Shown in pieces: positions 32,815-44,081 of a stretch of DNA of 64,000 nucleotides. The DNA is taken from NCBI GenBank assembly GCA_030015575.1, contig CM057337.1, positions 296,260,044-296,324,043 of the forward strand, given 5' to 3'. Position numbers and translations under genes: made by a program. The DNA is from Agapanthus africanus. Lineage: Eukaryota > Streptophyta > Magnoliopsida > Asparagales > Amaryllidaceae. Below the pieces are notes generated by a model. It did not search any database. It saw only the letters and a program-made list of their open reading frames with translations, and had not been told where the DNA came from. The first letter of the stretch is position 1; each line of letters starts with the position of its first letter.

Positions 32815-34970
32815 TGTCACGAGACGAAAGTACGGAACGTGACCGGCACTTAGATTACGAAGCGTCTAGAGGCGCAACGTAACCTAAGTAAGCCGAAGCC
32901 CAGAAATCTAAACCATAAAAGAAGAAGAAGTAAAGGAAACATGTAGAAAACAAGTTTAAAAGCATCATCCAATTTTTCTCAAAAATTTCGGCAGAATCTC
33001 CATTGTAAAAACTGGCCCCAAACGGGTACAAACAAGTATAAATACATACAAACAATAAAAAGCATCCCCAAACGGGAGCTAGCTCTACGCCAAAAGGCGG
33101 AAACAACCACACCAATGCATAATAGTATACAACGCAAAAGGACGAGGCTCAAAACTTAAAAGAAAACAAATCCACCAGATACCACAATAATACAAGCGCA
33201 ACTCTAAGGTCACAATAAATAACTGGTCCAGTTAACTTATCAAGTAATACAAGTTTGGTTGATGGAGCCACTAGATACAATTGAAATAATAAAAATACAA
33301 TGGCGGTCCAGATACAAATGAACCAACCTACCGTGCAAATCACCCGGAACGAAATGATGTGCCAGCAAACAGCCAAGGAACCCGTACATCAATATATAAT
33401 AAAATTTTGCACAACGGGGGTGAGTTGCCAACTCGTGAGTAGAAGATATCTGCGAAAAGTAATCGAATGCACGACGCTATCCTAGGTCATAATAATACAC
33501 AACTACAACCCAATCATCTAGTAATAGCAGGGTAATACTACATGTAAATGCAATACTCCGTGCTCCTGTCAGTGCCTCAAGTAATAATATGTCGTGTGAA
33601 TGAATATGCATGCACTATGAATGTAAAACAATCAATCCTGAAATATGGATATATCTGTATAAAGAAAATCTTTAACTTTTATCATGGTAATTTGTATAGA
33701 AATTTGAAATATCATCGATGAAATCCATGGAAATCTGTGTCAAGCATCGACACAAAACATGTAAATCTCAAGTCTCAATACCTCATAGTCTCAATATCTC
33801 GGGCTCCGTCAGTCCGGATCAGCCCATATCATCAAATCTCACGACAACGGTCAGTATCATCCAGATATCCGCCGCGCCAGACATCACCGGTAGGTAGTCC
33901 TTTCCCTGCCAGGCTCATCGTCAACAACTAGATCTTCTTGCCTCGGGATACCATACCGGGCCCACCATGTACCCGAGACGGTTCATCCACTCCTCGAATC
34001 GGGTCTCGAAATCCAACAGAAAACATGAAATCTCATGGAGGATGACACATACATCACGAGAAAACCGCATCTTATGTTTTAAAAAGAGAGGAGGAGAGAG
34101 AGAGAAGTTTTTATATATTCTTGCGGTTTTCCCCAAAAATCCAGAAATCTCATAGAAATAAAAATCCCAAAATCATAAGTAAGTATATGATAAGTGTCGG
34201 CATATGCCCCATAATACTGCATGATAACATGAAAATGCGAATGCATGAAATATCTAAGTAATAAATACCATGTCTATACTAACACCAGAGAGTAATCACA
34301 ATATTATATCGATCTAGCTGTTAGCTGATTGTATCAGTAAAAGATAATATGATCTAAAGTGTACGTGATATAGCAATTACCGATGATGAAGTGTGTGAGC
34401 CGGCAAATAAGTGTGCGTGGAATATGCGCATCATCGGTAATGGTGCTGGTGTCCTAACAGGCAGAGTTTTATACTTATTATAGAAACATATGAATGAGCA
34501 TGCACCATGATGATTACAGTCTGAAAGTAAAGACGGATGTGTATTATCCACTCATTTGATATACAAGTATAACTACAACTATATGTCTCGAGCCTAAACT
34601 AGTGTCCATTTAACCTCCTAAGGAACTAAACCTAAGAAACTAATCGATAAGAAATAAGAGTACACCTAAAGTCTGAGTCCATATCTCTAATAGTCGGCAA
34701 TCCAGACTCAATAGCGTCACGTACGTAGTACGGCTTCCTCAAATCAAGAGTGCGGATCAATCATCACATCTATACCTCGTACGGTAAAATCCATCGTACG
34801 GCATCCCAATATCGGGGTACGGGTCAAGTATCACCTACATGTCTCGTCATTCGTATAATATCATCATCAATTCATGTCATGATCGAGGTACTGTACTGTA
34901 ATCGCATACATCAATCATATATCATTGCCAGCATAAACATACATCGTTAAGTTATCCTCAGAAGTATCAT

Positions 34971-35132
34971 GTCACATGTATCATATTGTGATTAGGTCAC
35001 ACTTATATCATATCGTAATCAAGTCACATCTATATAATATCGTAATCAAGTCACACATATATGATATCGAAATCAAGTCACACCTATATGATGTCGTAAT
35101 CAAGTCACATATATATGATGTCAGAATTTCAG
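34971..35132. repeat. 27-bp tandem repeat in gypsy-like LTR
   Basis: About six copies of a 27-base unit built on ATCAAGTCACA plus TATATGATATCGTA follow each other. The other LTR of the same element has about three copies (40775-40856), next to a deletion of about 730 bases. It is a minisatellite, not a CRISPR array, since there are no spacers. Confidence 0.8.
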
Positions 35133-36722
35133 GCACAGGCTACGGTCCGGGTTCTATTTTAGAGTCCCATGTACTAAAATATCATCACCACCCTTTATTA
35201 TTTATGTATACCTATTCATTATCTCATTTCCTAATGATCCGCTAACAGCATAACACGACCGTAAAGCCAAGAATCACGGCATCAAGCCCAGTTATATTGT
35301 TTCATTCCCGTGTATCATATCACATCCTTGTATCACATATACGTATTGTGTATATATATATATACCTACACCTAGTCCTATATATATATATACATACACG
35401 TATACACCACGTCGAGTCTCAGTGTGTGTGTGAGTGTGTATCTACCTGAAACCTACGATTCTCCTCCAAGATATTCATCCTCGGGTAAGGTCTTTCTAAG
35501 TCAATCTAGTCCAACCTAAGGTCACTACTAGGGTCCTACTCACCGAAATTCTAAGGTCACGTCTGGCTTCCTAATGACAATAAGTACTATTCCTATTCTA
35601 CGTTTGCGGGGGTGCTAAACGCCATCCACCCGACTTCCCCCCGTAGATTTACATCTACTCACCTGGTACTTGTCTGCCGAAGACGGTGTCGCCATCCTCT
35701 TCTTCATCGCCCGTAGTCCACGTGAGGGGTACCTATATGCAAACACATATAATATCGTAAACTGGATCATGAACAACATCCAAACGACACACGAAACGCG
35801 CATAAGTTAAAATCTATGTCCCGCTCATGCAAAAGAACCAAATATCGCTCGATGTCGGCGTACAAACGCCGATTGATCGAGATAAACATCAACAAACAAC
35901 TTGTAGTTTAAAAACTCATTACTTATAATATAAAACATGGTTTAATTCATCGAATCCCTAAAAATCAATCAAATCGTCCGATTTCGAAAAACCAGAAAAC
36001 GCCAATTTAACGTTTTACTTCAAAGCATACTATTTAATTGAAACTAATGGTCATAATACTCATTAATTAACCTAACTAGATTATAGAAACCATTACCATA
36101 TTTTTAACACACTAATTTATATTAGTTTGAATATTCTAGTTTGCAAACTTGCCCGATTTCGATACTTTTAAGCAAAATTTCACAATATCACAACTAAACT
36201 TGATTTTGCATGAATTAATGTATTAAACTACAATTCATGATGATAATAATATAATGAAATCATAATTTAGATTTAAACCTCATTTATTTAAGAGTTTCTA
36301 AAATCTAGTTAGCAAAAATATCATTTTTATCACTATTTTCAATTATCAATAAAAACTAGTAACCAAATTAAGTTTTTCATTCTACTAACAAGTTAATATC
36401 CCCATTAAAACCACAATCTAGTGTTACAAATATTAATTAGAATTTTATCTCACCAATTTATACAATATATAGAAATCTAGTTTGCAAATTTACTTAATTT
36501 AAACAATTTGAATGAACTGATTACAATATATCAACCATGCATGATTTTTCCCATTTCTAAAAATGTTAAACTAGTTATAATAACCCCACTTAATTAGTAA
36601 AAACACTAACTTGATTTTACAAACCCTAACTTGAATTTTAAAACCTGTAAATAGAATTAATTTATTAAATCTAAACATGCTTAAATGAAACATTTAATAA
36701 CAATAAATCAAAAGAAGAAGAT

Positions 36723-36797
36723 TTATACCTCCATAACATAAAATCCAAGCATGAAAATAAGCCTCCAAAATGAATACTTTCCATCTCCAAAATCCAT
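36723..36797 (-). other. Short open frame MDFGDGKYSFW in gypsy-like LTR
   Basis: A 24-codon frame starts with ATG at 36797 and ends in TAA, overlapping GGTATAAAT. The paired LTR has the same frame with two residue changes near its start and end (52405-52479), and the solo LTR has a looser relative at 10456. It lies several hundred bases from the LTR start in sense direction. Its function is unknown and coding is unproven. Confidence 0.3.
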
Positions 36798-37449
36798 GTA
36801 AAGATGAGCAAAGAATAGAGGGTAGGAATTAATTAGGATTTTGTGGATTTTTATTTAGATTTTTGTAGGATTTTTGATGATTTTTGTAACAAAATCAAGA
36901 AAGGAAAATGGGGGGCTGCCAAGGGGAGGAGGCTGGCCACACCATGGAGGAGAGGGAGAGAAAGAAAAGAGTGAGAATGATGTAGAAAGTTCCCCCAAAA
37001 TATCAACTTCTTTATGTCTTTTCAACATTTTAATTAATTTTAACCATTTCACTTCTAAACAATTAAAGAAAATTCTAGAAACATGGAAAAATTTGCAAAT
37101 AAATTTTGCATGATACACACTAGATTCTAATATGTAATGGTTCATTTTTGGAATTTAAACCCATTCAAATTTGTAATTTACACTAATTTAGTTTATAAAT
37201 AAAGTTTATGTTAATATTTAAAATAATTAATTTAGGAAAAATATTTAATTAAACTAAAAATTTATAAGTGGCTAAATAAACAACATTTACTAATAATAAC
37301 ATAATTAATATAGGTATTTTTAAATTTATAGTGAAGAATAATTAGAGTTTAGTTTATGAAAACTACGTTTTACTTTACCGAAATTATAAAATTCACTTAA
37401 ACGATTTTATTTATTTAATTATTTAATTAATTATTTTTAAAACGTTACA

Positions 37450-37466
37450 ATCTTCTCCCCTTTAGG
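37450..37466 (-). other. Gypsy-like element polypurine tract
   Basis: ATCTTCTCCCCTTTAGG on the plus strand gives the sense tract CCTAAAGGGGAGAAGAT directly before the 3' LTR. It differs from the copia tracts in this window. Confidence 0.8.
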
Positions 37467-39261
37467 AAATTCGGTCCCCGAATTTAAATTAAAACTCCCC
37501 CCAATTACTAAAACATTCAGCAAAACACTCAAATCGTCGGGGCTCCGAAATCATCAATACATAACTAAAATCAACTCCGTCCAGCATAACACAATCATCG
37601 GAGTTATGGCGAAAATAAAATACCAAAACCCTATACGAAAACCAACATAATATACATCAAAACTACAACTTATACATAGTGCGCATCATAGTAAAATTGT
37701 CCAAACATCTGGATAAAGAAGCATGCAAGAACCCCTTTTTGAAAATCGCCGTATGATGCACGTGTCACGGCATAAGTAGCGGACGTTTATTTAAAAAAAA
37801 ATAGCTATATATATCTTTTATTTAACATACACGTCCCGCTTTGGTTATCAAATCAATAGTAATGATTATAAAAGCTTACCGCTTAAATGGAATTCAATCC
37901 CAATCACATCATAAAAATATCATGTGCGTCCGGTGCGCACTGAAATCGAAATCAAATACAGATACCACGAATACACACAAAAACGAAACTAAGTGCAACA
38001 GGTGTGCACCAAAAACATCTGTCAAGTGCAACGGGCGTGCACTACTCTAATATCATGTGCATCTAATCTGCACAAAACCCCGATTTAATGCATCTGGTGT
38101 GCAAAAAATCGCATCAAGTGTGCCAAGTGTGCGCAAGAATCTCAATCAGGTGCACATGGTGCACGAAATCATACACCGAATATCAAAATCGAAATCACAG
38201 TACGAAAGAGCTTGAAAACTATGTCGAAGCATATGTCAAAATCATATGTAACCATATGCACGAAATCAAATCAAAATCTCAAAATGTATTAAAACCAAAT
38301 CAAGTGCACTGGGTATGTACTAAACAACATCAATACAACTGATATCTGAAACACAAATAGAATGTAATGAAGGTACACATAAGAAATACTGATCGTAGAA
38401 CAAAGTCCTCAAAATACCAAAATCCAATCAATGAGAATATGAAATTCAAATCACCAAATCACAATCGTAAACACTATCGTCAATGTGCGCCTCTTTCCCC
38501 CTTTCCTCTGGTGTCGACTAATTCGAACTCGTCTCTTCATTGGTGTGCTGACTGCGCTACCAACGGCAATACTCATATCTAGAGTCTCCCACTTAGTCGA
38601 TCCATTCACCTGATATCCGGACTACATTAAACTTTTCGATCGATCCATCAAAATCCCATAATTCCCCGAGAGCTCAACACTCAAGTACAGTTTAAAAATA
38701 TCCGGTACATACCCCAGCATCGATAGTCCAGCCGTAGAAGGGCAAACCCTAGCCTCACTAATGGCACCGCGGAACTGCCGTAAACCCTATGGTTCAAGGG
38801 CGTTCTCGTGATCATTATGACGAGTTAGGGTTTCATTCTTCTTGAGGGTCCATAGAAATACCTGCATGTTCTTCCGAATACTTTAAACTTGGGAAAATGG
38901 GTTTCTGACAATCGTTCGAATCCTTTAACTTCGTCTGGACGGCATGTGAATACCCTTTGTCCGCACGCTAAACAATGCTTCACTCCTCAAGAATAACCAA
39001 TACCCAAATGGTTATCGCATTCGAGCCGCAGCTCCCTCTGCCCGTGCGCCCGTGGTAACAGAAACCACCCTCCGATATCAACGAAGATAGGTCAAAGGAA
39101 CGAATGAAATGCGGTGATAACAAATGTACATCCTAAGGCTACTTAAGAAGAGTAGCGTATCGTAAGTATGCCGTGGATCATACCCACGGTACGTCACTCA
39201 ACCTAAGTCGCCTACTCAATCAACCAAGGGTCATCTAGACTTATACAAGGTTAAACCTAGC
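37467..39261 (-). other. Gypsy-like element internal region without genes
   Basis: About 1.8 kb without any gag, protease, RT or integrase similarity that I can read in either strand. It holds an array of imperfect palindromes (37921-38320) and a block at about 38740-38990 that resembles the copia leader blocks at 29760-29930 and 61114-61300. Predicted frames of 69-84 codons here come from the palindrome array and look spurious. Confidence 0.65.
37921..38320. repeat. Array of GTGCA...TGCAC imperfect palindromes
   Basis: About eight copies of a GTGCANCNGGTGTGCAC-like unit occur at irregular spacing, for example GTGCAACAGGTGTGCAC (about 37993) and GTGCAACGGGCGTGCAC (about 38026), with weaker ones up to 38320. 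Each can form a short hairpin. Irregular spacing and varied cores argue against a simple tandem repeat. Confidence 0.6.
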
Positions 39262-39273
39262 GCTCAAATACCA
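39262..39273 (-). other. Gypsy-like element primer binding site
   Basis: In sense it reads TGGTATTTGAGC, ten of twelve bases matching the initiator methionine tRNA site, four bases from the 5' LTR end. Confidence 0.65.
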
Positions 39274-39277
39274 ACTT

Positions 39278-41934
39278 TGTCACGACCCGAAAGTACGGAA
39301 CGTGACCGGCACTTAGATTACGAAGCGTCTAGAGGCGCAACGTAACCTAAGTAAGCCAAAGCCCTGAAATCTAAACCATAAAAGAAGAAGAAGTAAAGGA
39401 AACATGTAGAAAACAAGTTTAAAAGCATCATCCAATTTTTCTCAAAAATTTCGGCAGAGTCTCCTTTGTAAAAACTGGCCCCAAACGGGTACAAACAAGT
39501 ATAAATACATACAAATAATAAAAAGCATCCCCAAACGGGAGCTAGCTCTACTCCAAAAGGCGGAAACAACCATACCAATGCATAATAGTATACAACGCAA
39601 AAGGGCGAGGCTCAAAACTTAAAAGAAAACATATCCACCAGATACCACAATAATACAAGCGCAACTCTAAGGTCACAATAAATAACTGGTCCAGTTAACT
39701 TATCAAGTAATACAAGTTTGGTTGATGGAGCTACTAGATACAATTGAAATAATAAAAATACAACGGCGGTCGAGATACAAATGAACCAACCTACCGTGCA
39801 AATCACCCGGAATGAAATGATATGCCAGCAAACAGCCAAGGAACCTTGTACATCAACCTGTAATAAAATTTGGCACAACGGGGGTGAGTTGCCAACTCGT
39901 GAGTAGAAAATATCTGCGAAAAGAAATTGAATGCATGACGCTATCCTAGGTCATAATAATACACTAATATATCCCAATCATCTAGTAATAGCAGGGTAAT
40001 ACTACATGTAAATGCAATACTCCATGCTCGTGTCAGTGCCTCAAGTAATAATATGTCGTGTGAATGAATATGCATGCACTATGAATGTAAAACAATCAAT
40101 CCTGAAATCTGTATATATCTGTATAAAGAAAATCTTTAACTTTTATCATGGTAATTTGTAAAGAAATCTGAAATATCATCGTTGAAATCCATGGAAATCC
40201 GTGTCAAGCATCGACACAAAACATGTAAATCTCAAGTCTCAATACCTCATAGTCTCAATATCTCGGACTCCGTCAGTCCGGATCGGCCCATATCATCAAA
40301 TCTCAAGACAACGGTCGGTATCCTCCGGATATCCGCCGCGCCAGACATCACCGGTAGGTAGTCCTTCCCCTGCCAGGCTCATCGTCTGCAACTCGATCTT
40401 CTTGCCTCGGGGTACCATACCGGGCCCACCATGTACCCGAGACGGTTCATCCACTCCTCGATTCGGGTCTCGAAATCCAACAGAAAATATGAAATCTCAT
40501 GGTGGACGACACATACATCACGAGAAAACCGCATCTTATGTTTTAAAAAGAGAGGAGGAGAGAGATAGAAGTTTTTATATATTCTTACGGTTTTTGCCTA
40601 AAAATCCAGAAATCTCATAGAAATCCAAAATCCCAAAATCATGAGTAAGTATATGATAAGTGTCGGCTTATGCCCCATAATACTGCATGATAACATGAAA
40701 ATGCGAATTCATGAAATGTCTAAGTAATAAATACCATGTCTATACTAACACCAGAGAGTAATCACAATATTATATCGATCAAGTCACACATACATGATAT
40801 CGAAATCAAGTCACATCTATATAATGTCGTAATCAAGTCACATATATATGATGTCAGAATTTCAGGCACAGGCTACGGTCCTGGTTCTATTTTAGAGTCC
40901 CATGTACTTCAGTATCATCACCACCCTTTATTATTTATGTATACCTATTCATTATCTCATTTCCTAATGATCCGCTAACATCATAACACGACCGTAAAGC
41001 CAAGAATCACGGCATCAAGCCCAGTTATATTGTTTCATTCCCGTGTATCATATCACATCCTTGTATCACATATACGTATTGTGTATATATAGATACCAAC
41101 ACCTAGTCCTATATATATATACATACACGTATACACCGTGTCGAGTCTCAGTGTGTACGTGGGTGTGTATCTACCTGAAACCTACGAATCTCCTCCAAGA
41201 TATCATCCTCGGGTAAGGTCTTTCTAAGTCAATCTAGTCCAACCTAAGGTCACTACTAGGATCCTACTCACCGAAATTCTAAGGTCACGTCTGGCTTCCT
41301 AATGACAATAAGTACTATTCCTATTCTACGTTTGCGGGGGTGCTAAACGTCATCCACCCGACTTCCCCCCATAGATATATATCTAATCACCTGGTCCTTA
41401 TCTCCCGAAGACGGTGTCGCCATACTCTTCTTCATCGCCCGCAGTCCACGTGAGGGGTACCTATACGCAAACACATATTATATCGTAAACTGGATCACGA
41501 ACAACATCAAAATGACGCACGAAACGCGCATAGGTTAAAACCTATGTCCCGCTCTTGCAAAAGAACCAAATATCGCTCGATGTCGGCGTACAAACGACGA
41601 TTGATTGAGATAAACATCAACAAAAAAATTGTAGTTTAAAATCTCATTACTTATAATATAAAACATGATTTTATTCATCGAAACCCTAAAAATCGAACAA
41701 ATCGTCCGATTTCGAAAAACCCGAAAACGCCAATTTACCGTTTTACTTCAAAGCTTACTGTTTAATTGAAACTAATGGTCATAATACTGATTAATTAACC
41801 TAACTAGATTATAGAAACCATTGCCATATTTTTAACACCCTAATTTATATTAGTTTGAATATTCTAGTTTTCAAACTTGCCCGATTTCGATACTTTTAAA
41901 CAAAATTTCACAATATCACAACTAAACTTGATTT
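39278..41934 (-). mobile_element. Gypsy-like element 5' LTR, piece 1
   Basis: It starts TGTCACGACCCG and aligns with 32815-36210 of the 3' LTR, except for a deletion of about 730 bases at about 40778 (TATATCGATC joined to AAGTCACACA). It is cut at 41934 by element A2 in the sequence CTTGATTTTGCATG. Confidence 0.85.
41930..41934. repeat. Target site duplication of element A2 (GATTT)
   Basis: GATTT precedes the TG of the left LTR and recurs at 51884-51888 after the terminal CA. The undisturbed site CTTGATTTTGCATG is visible in the other LTR at about 36205. Confidence 0.92.
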
Positions 41935-44066
41935 TGTTGCTCCACGGCAGCGCCCCGGCCGTCTACTCGAGGCCAAAATGCGGAATCAAAAATTTTCTGA
42001 ACTTTAAACCGGCACTACCGCGGACAAAATACCCGGATCGTGACCATTAACCTAGTTCTAGCAAACAAGAGAGAGGGTAGAATGCTATACCGAGCGATCC
42101 GTGTCCTTAGGTCTTCGTCTCCACTCCAATCTCCCGCGGAGTCTCCGTCCGTCACCTCCTCGTCGGAAAAGGCACCACGTAGCCGGATTCTTTTATGGGC
42201 TCCCACCTCTGGATCGAGGAAACTCGGGCGCGAAGTTGGCTAGCCGACGCGTCCAAGGGTACTGTAGGTTGTAGTGTAGAGGCTTGTCTCTTTGGGGTTT
42301 GTGAAGTTGCCAAGGTATGATGGAGGTATGAAGAACTTTGGAGAGAGCTAGAATTTGTGTAGCAAGTGAAAATGAGAGATGAATAATTTCCCTCATCCAA
42401 AATGAACCTCTCTCATCCTCTCCCCTCCAAAAAATGTGGCCGGCCATGATGAGAAGGAAAATAGCAACAAGGGAGGTGAGAGTAGGGATAGCTAATGGTG
42501 ACCACAACCAAGTGAAGAAAAAGAGGAATTAATGTCACAACCATTTCTAATCAAAGTCAAAAACAAATCCTTTCACATTAATGCAAAAGAAGAGATAAGA
42601 AAGGAATCAAATGATGCTAAGAATATCATGAAGCCACATAAGCAAACAACCCCCTCCACAAAACCTAATTTGCAAAACTGCAAATAAGCCCCTCCATCGG
42701 AAAAGTCCGGCCGTGAAGGAACAAAGGAAAACTGGCCGGAACGGAAAGCAAACTGGCAATTTCAGAAAACTGATCCCGTAATAAATTACAGGAAAACCCC
42801 GTGACAGCATATACATGCCCGCATCTGTATTCCCACTGAATACAAATGTAAAGAGACAAAATATACACTGTCTAATACTAGGATCCGGTTTAAACCAAAG
42901 CCCGCTAGTAAAATCCGTTCGATCACGATCCGTACAATACCGCACGTGTCTGATCGAACCCTGCCGTATCTCCATACGGCCTCTACAGCGTTTCGCCTGA
43001 AACTTGAGTAACTGTCTGTGTGCGGGACTCTAAAGACTCGTCAATACTATGGCTGTGGATTTAACCACTAGCACGTCAGAGGTATTAGCCATACGTGACG
43101 GGCTACCAGCTATTGACCAAAAAGGGACGTCGATGAGCGAACTCATCCTGACACACTACTGAGCCTGTCAGTGACAATATCCGTACAGTCCGGTCCATTC
43201 GTCTATGAACATCGCATGGCGGGCCTAGGGGGTTGGTAAAAGTCAGACCCCCAAAAGCGGTACAAGTCGTGTCAGAGTGTAGCCCAGAACACCCTGAGAT
43301 ACTACTGGAATACCTACCAGTAAATCACCTGCCTCGGCCGAGGGCTTTGTGTAATGGCTCTCCAAGACACAGCGCGACCTCACCCCCAATACCGGGAGAG
43401 ACGAACCCCTGCAGATCCGCTCACTGCCTCCATGTGGCTCGGGACTGTACCCAACTAAAACCTGTTTGCACGACTCCATTGAGCCATGGTAGGATAGTAA
43501 TCAAAGCACAGTGGGAACTCACATGAGACAAATGACGATCTCAGGTCGATGAACTAACCTGTACACATGTCACCAGGGAACTGCTATCTGACGTCTAGTA
43601 TAATCCCGACTAGCATGTTCCCGGCGAGTCCTGTCCGGTGTACTCATAACCCAATGAGCACCTGTATACATCTTAGGTGAACCAACTGACACCAGTGGCT
43701 TGTGAGACCGGCCACCACCCCTCGTCGGGGTCTCGACTGTATACACTAGTCTACTAGTGGAGTATTGATGCCTAGTCTCGAAACTCCCACGACTAGGGAC
43801 CTTTTAAGGATGTGCTTGTAGACCACCAGCTCCCACGTATATGATCGCCATCATACTGCTGGCCATCAAGCAAGAATCCTAAGGGCTCTATCAACGTGCA
43901 ATAGTGATCAGTAATGTCACCTAAAGCAGTATACGATGATAAAGATAAACCAGATAGCATACTATCATCTTGAGTAAGACTGTCCTACTGGGTTAGGTCC
44001 TCCCTCAATCATTGCAATCACGTGTCTGTGATCCAATAATTGACTCTGAGGGCACTATCTCCAACA
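41935..44066 (-). mobile_element. A2 3' LTR (2132 bp)
   Basis: It runs from TGTTGCTCCACGG to ATCTCCAACA. It has a single copy of the unit that is duplicated in A1 and the shared LTR core block at about 43395-43520. Confidence 0.9.
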
Positions 44067-44081
44067 ATCTCCCACTTGCAC
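44067..44081 (-). other. A2 polypurine tract
   Basis: ATCTCCCACTTGCAC on the plus strand abuts the 3' LTR, identical to A1, B4 and the host. Confidence 0.85.

Larger units (their letters stand above)
32815..37449 (-). mobile_element. Gypsy-like element 3' LTR (4635 bp)
   Basis: It starts TGTCACGAGACG and ends AAAACGTTACA on the plus strand; in sense, TGTAACGTTTT to CTCGTGACA. It resembles the solo LTR at 9681-14118. It carries a 27-bp tandem repeat (34971-35132), the palindromic GTAGATTTACATCTAC (about 35643) and AT-rich ends. Open frames in it are short and not supported as genes, apart from the small conserved frame at 36723-36797. Confidence 0.85.

Noticed and set aside
34971..35132. Regular direct repeats that might suggest a CRISPR array
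   Set aside because: Units are contiguous without spacers, AT-rich and inside a plant LTR; the copy number differs between the two LTRs as in a minisatellite.
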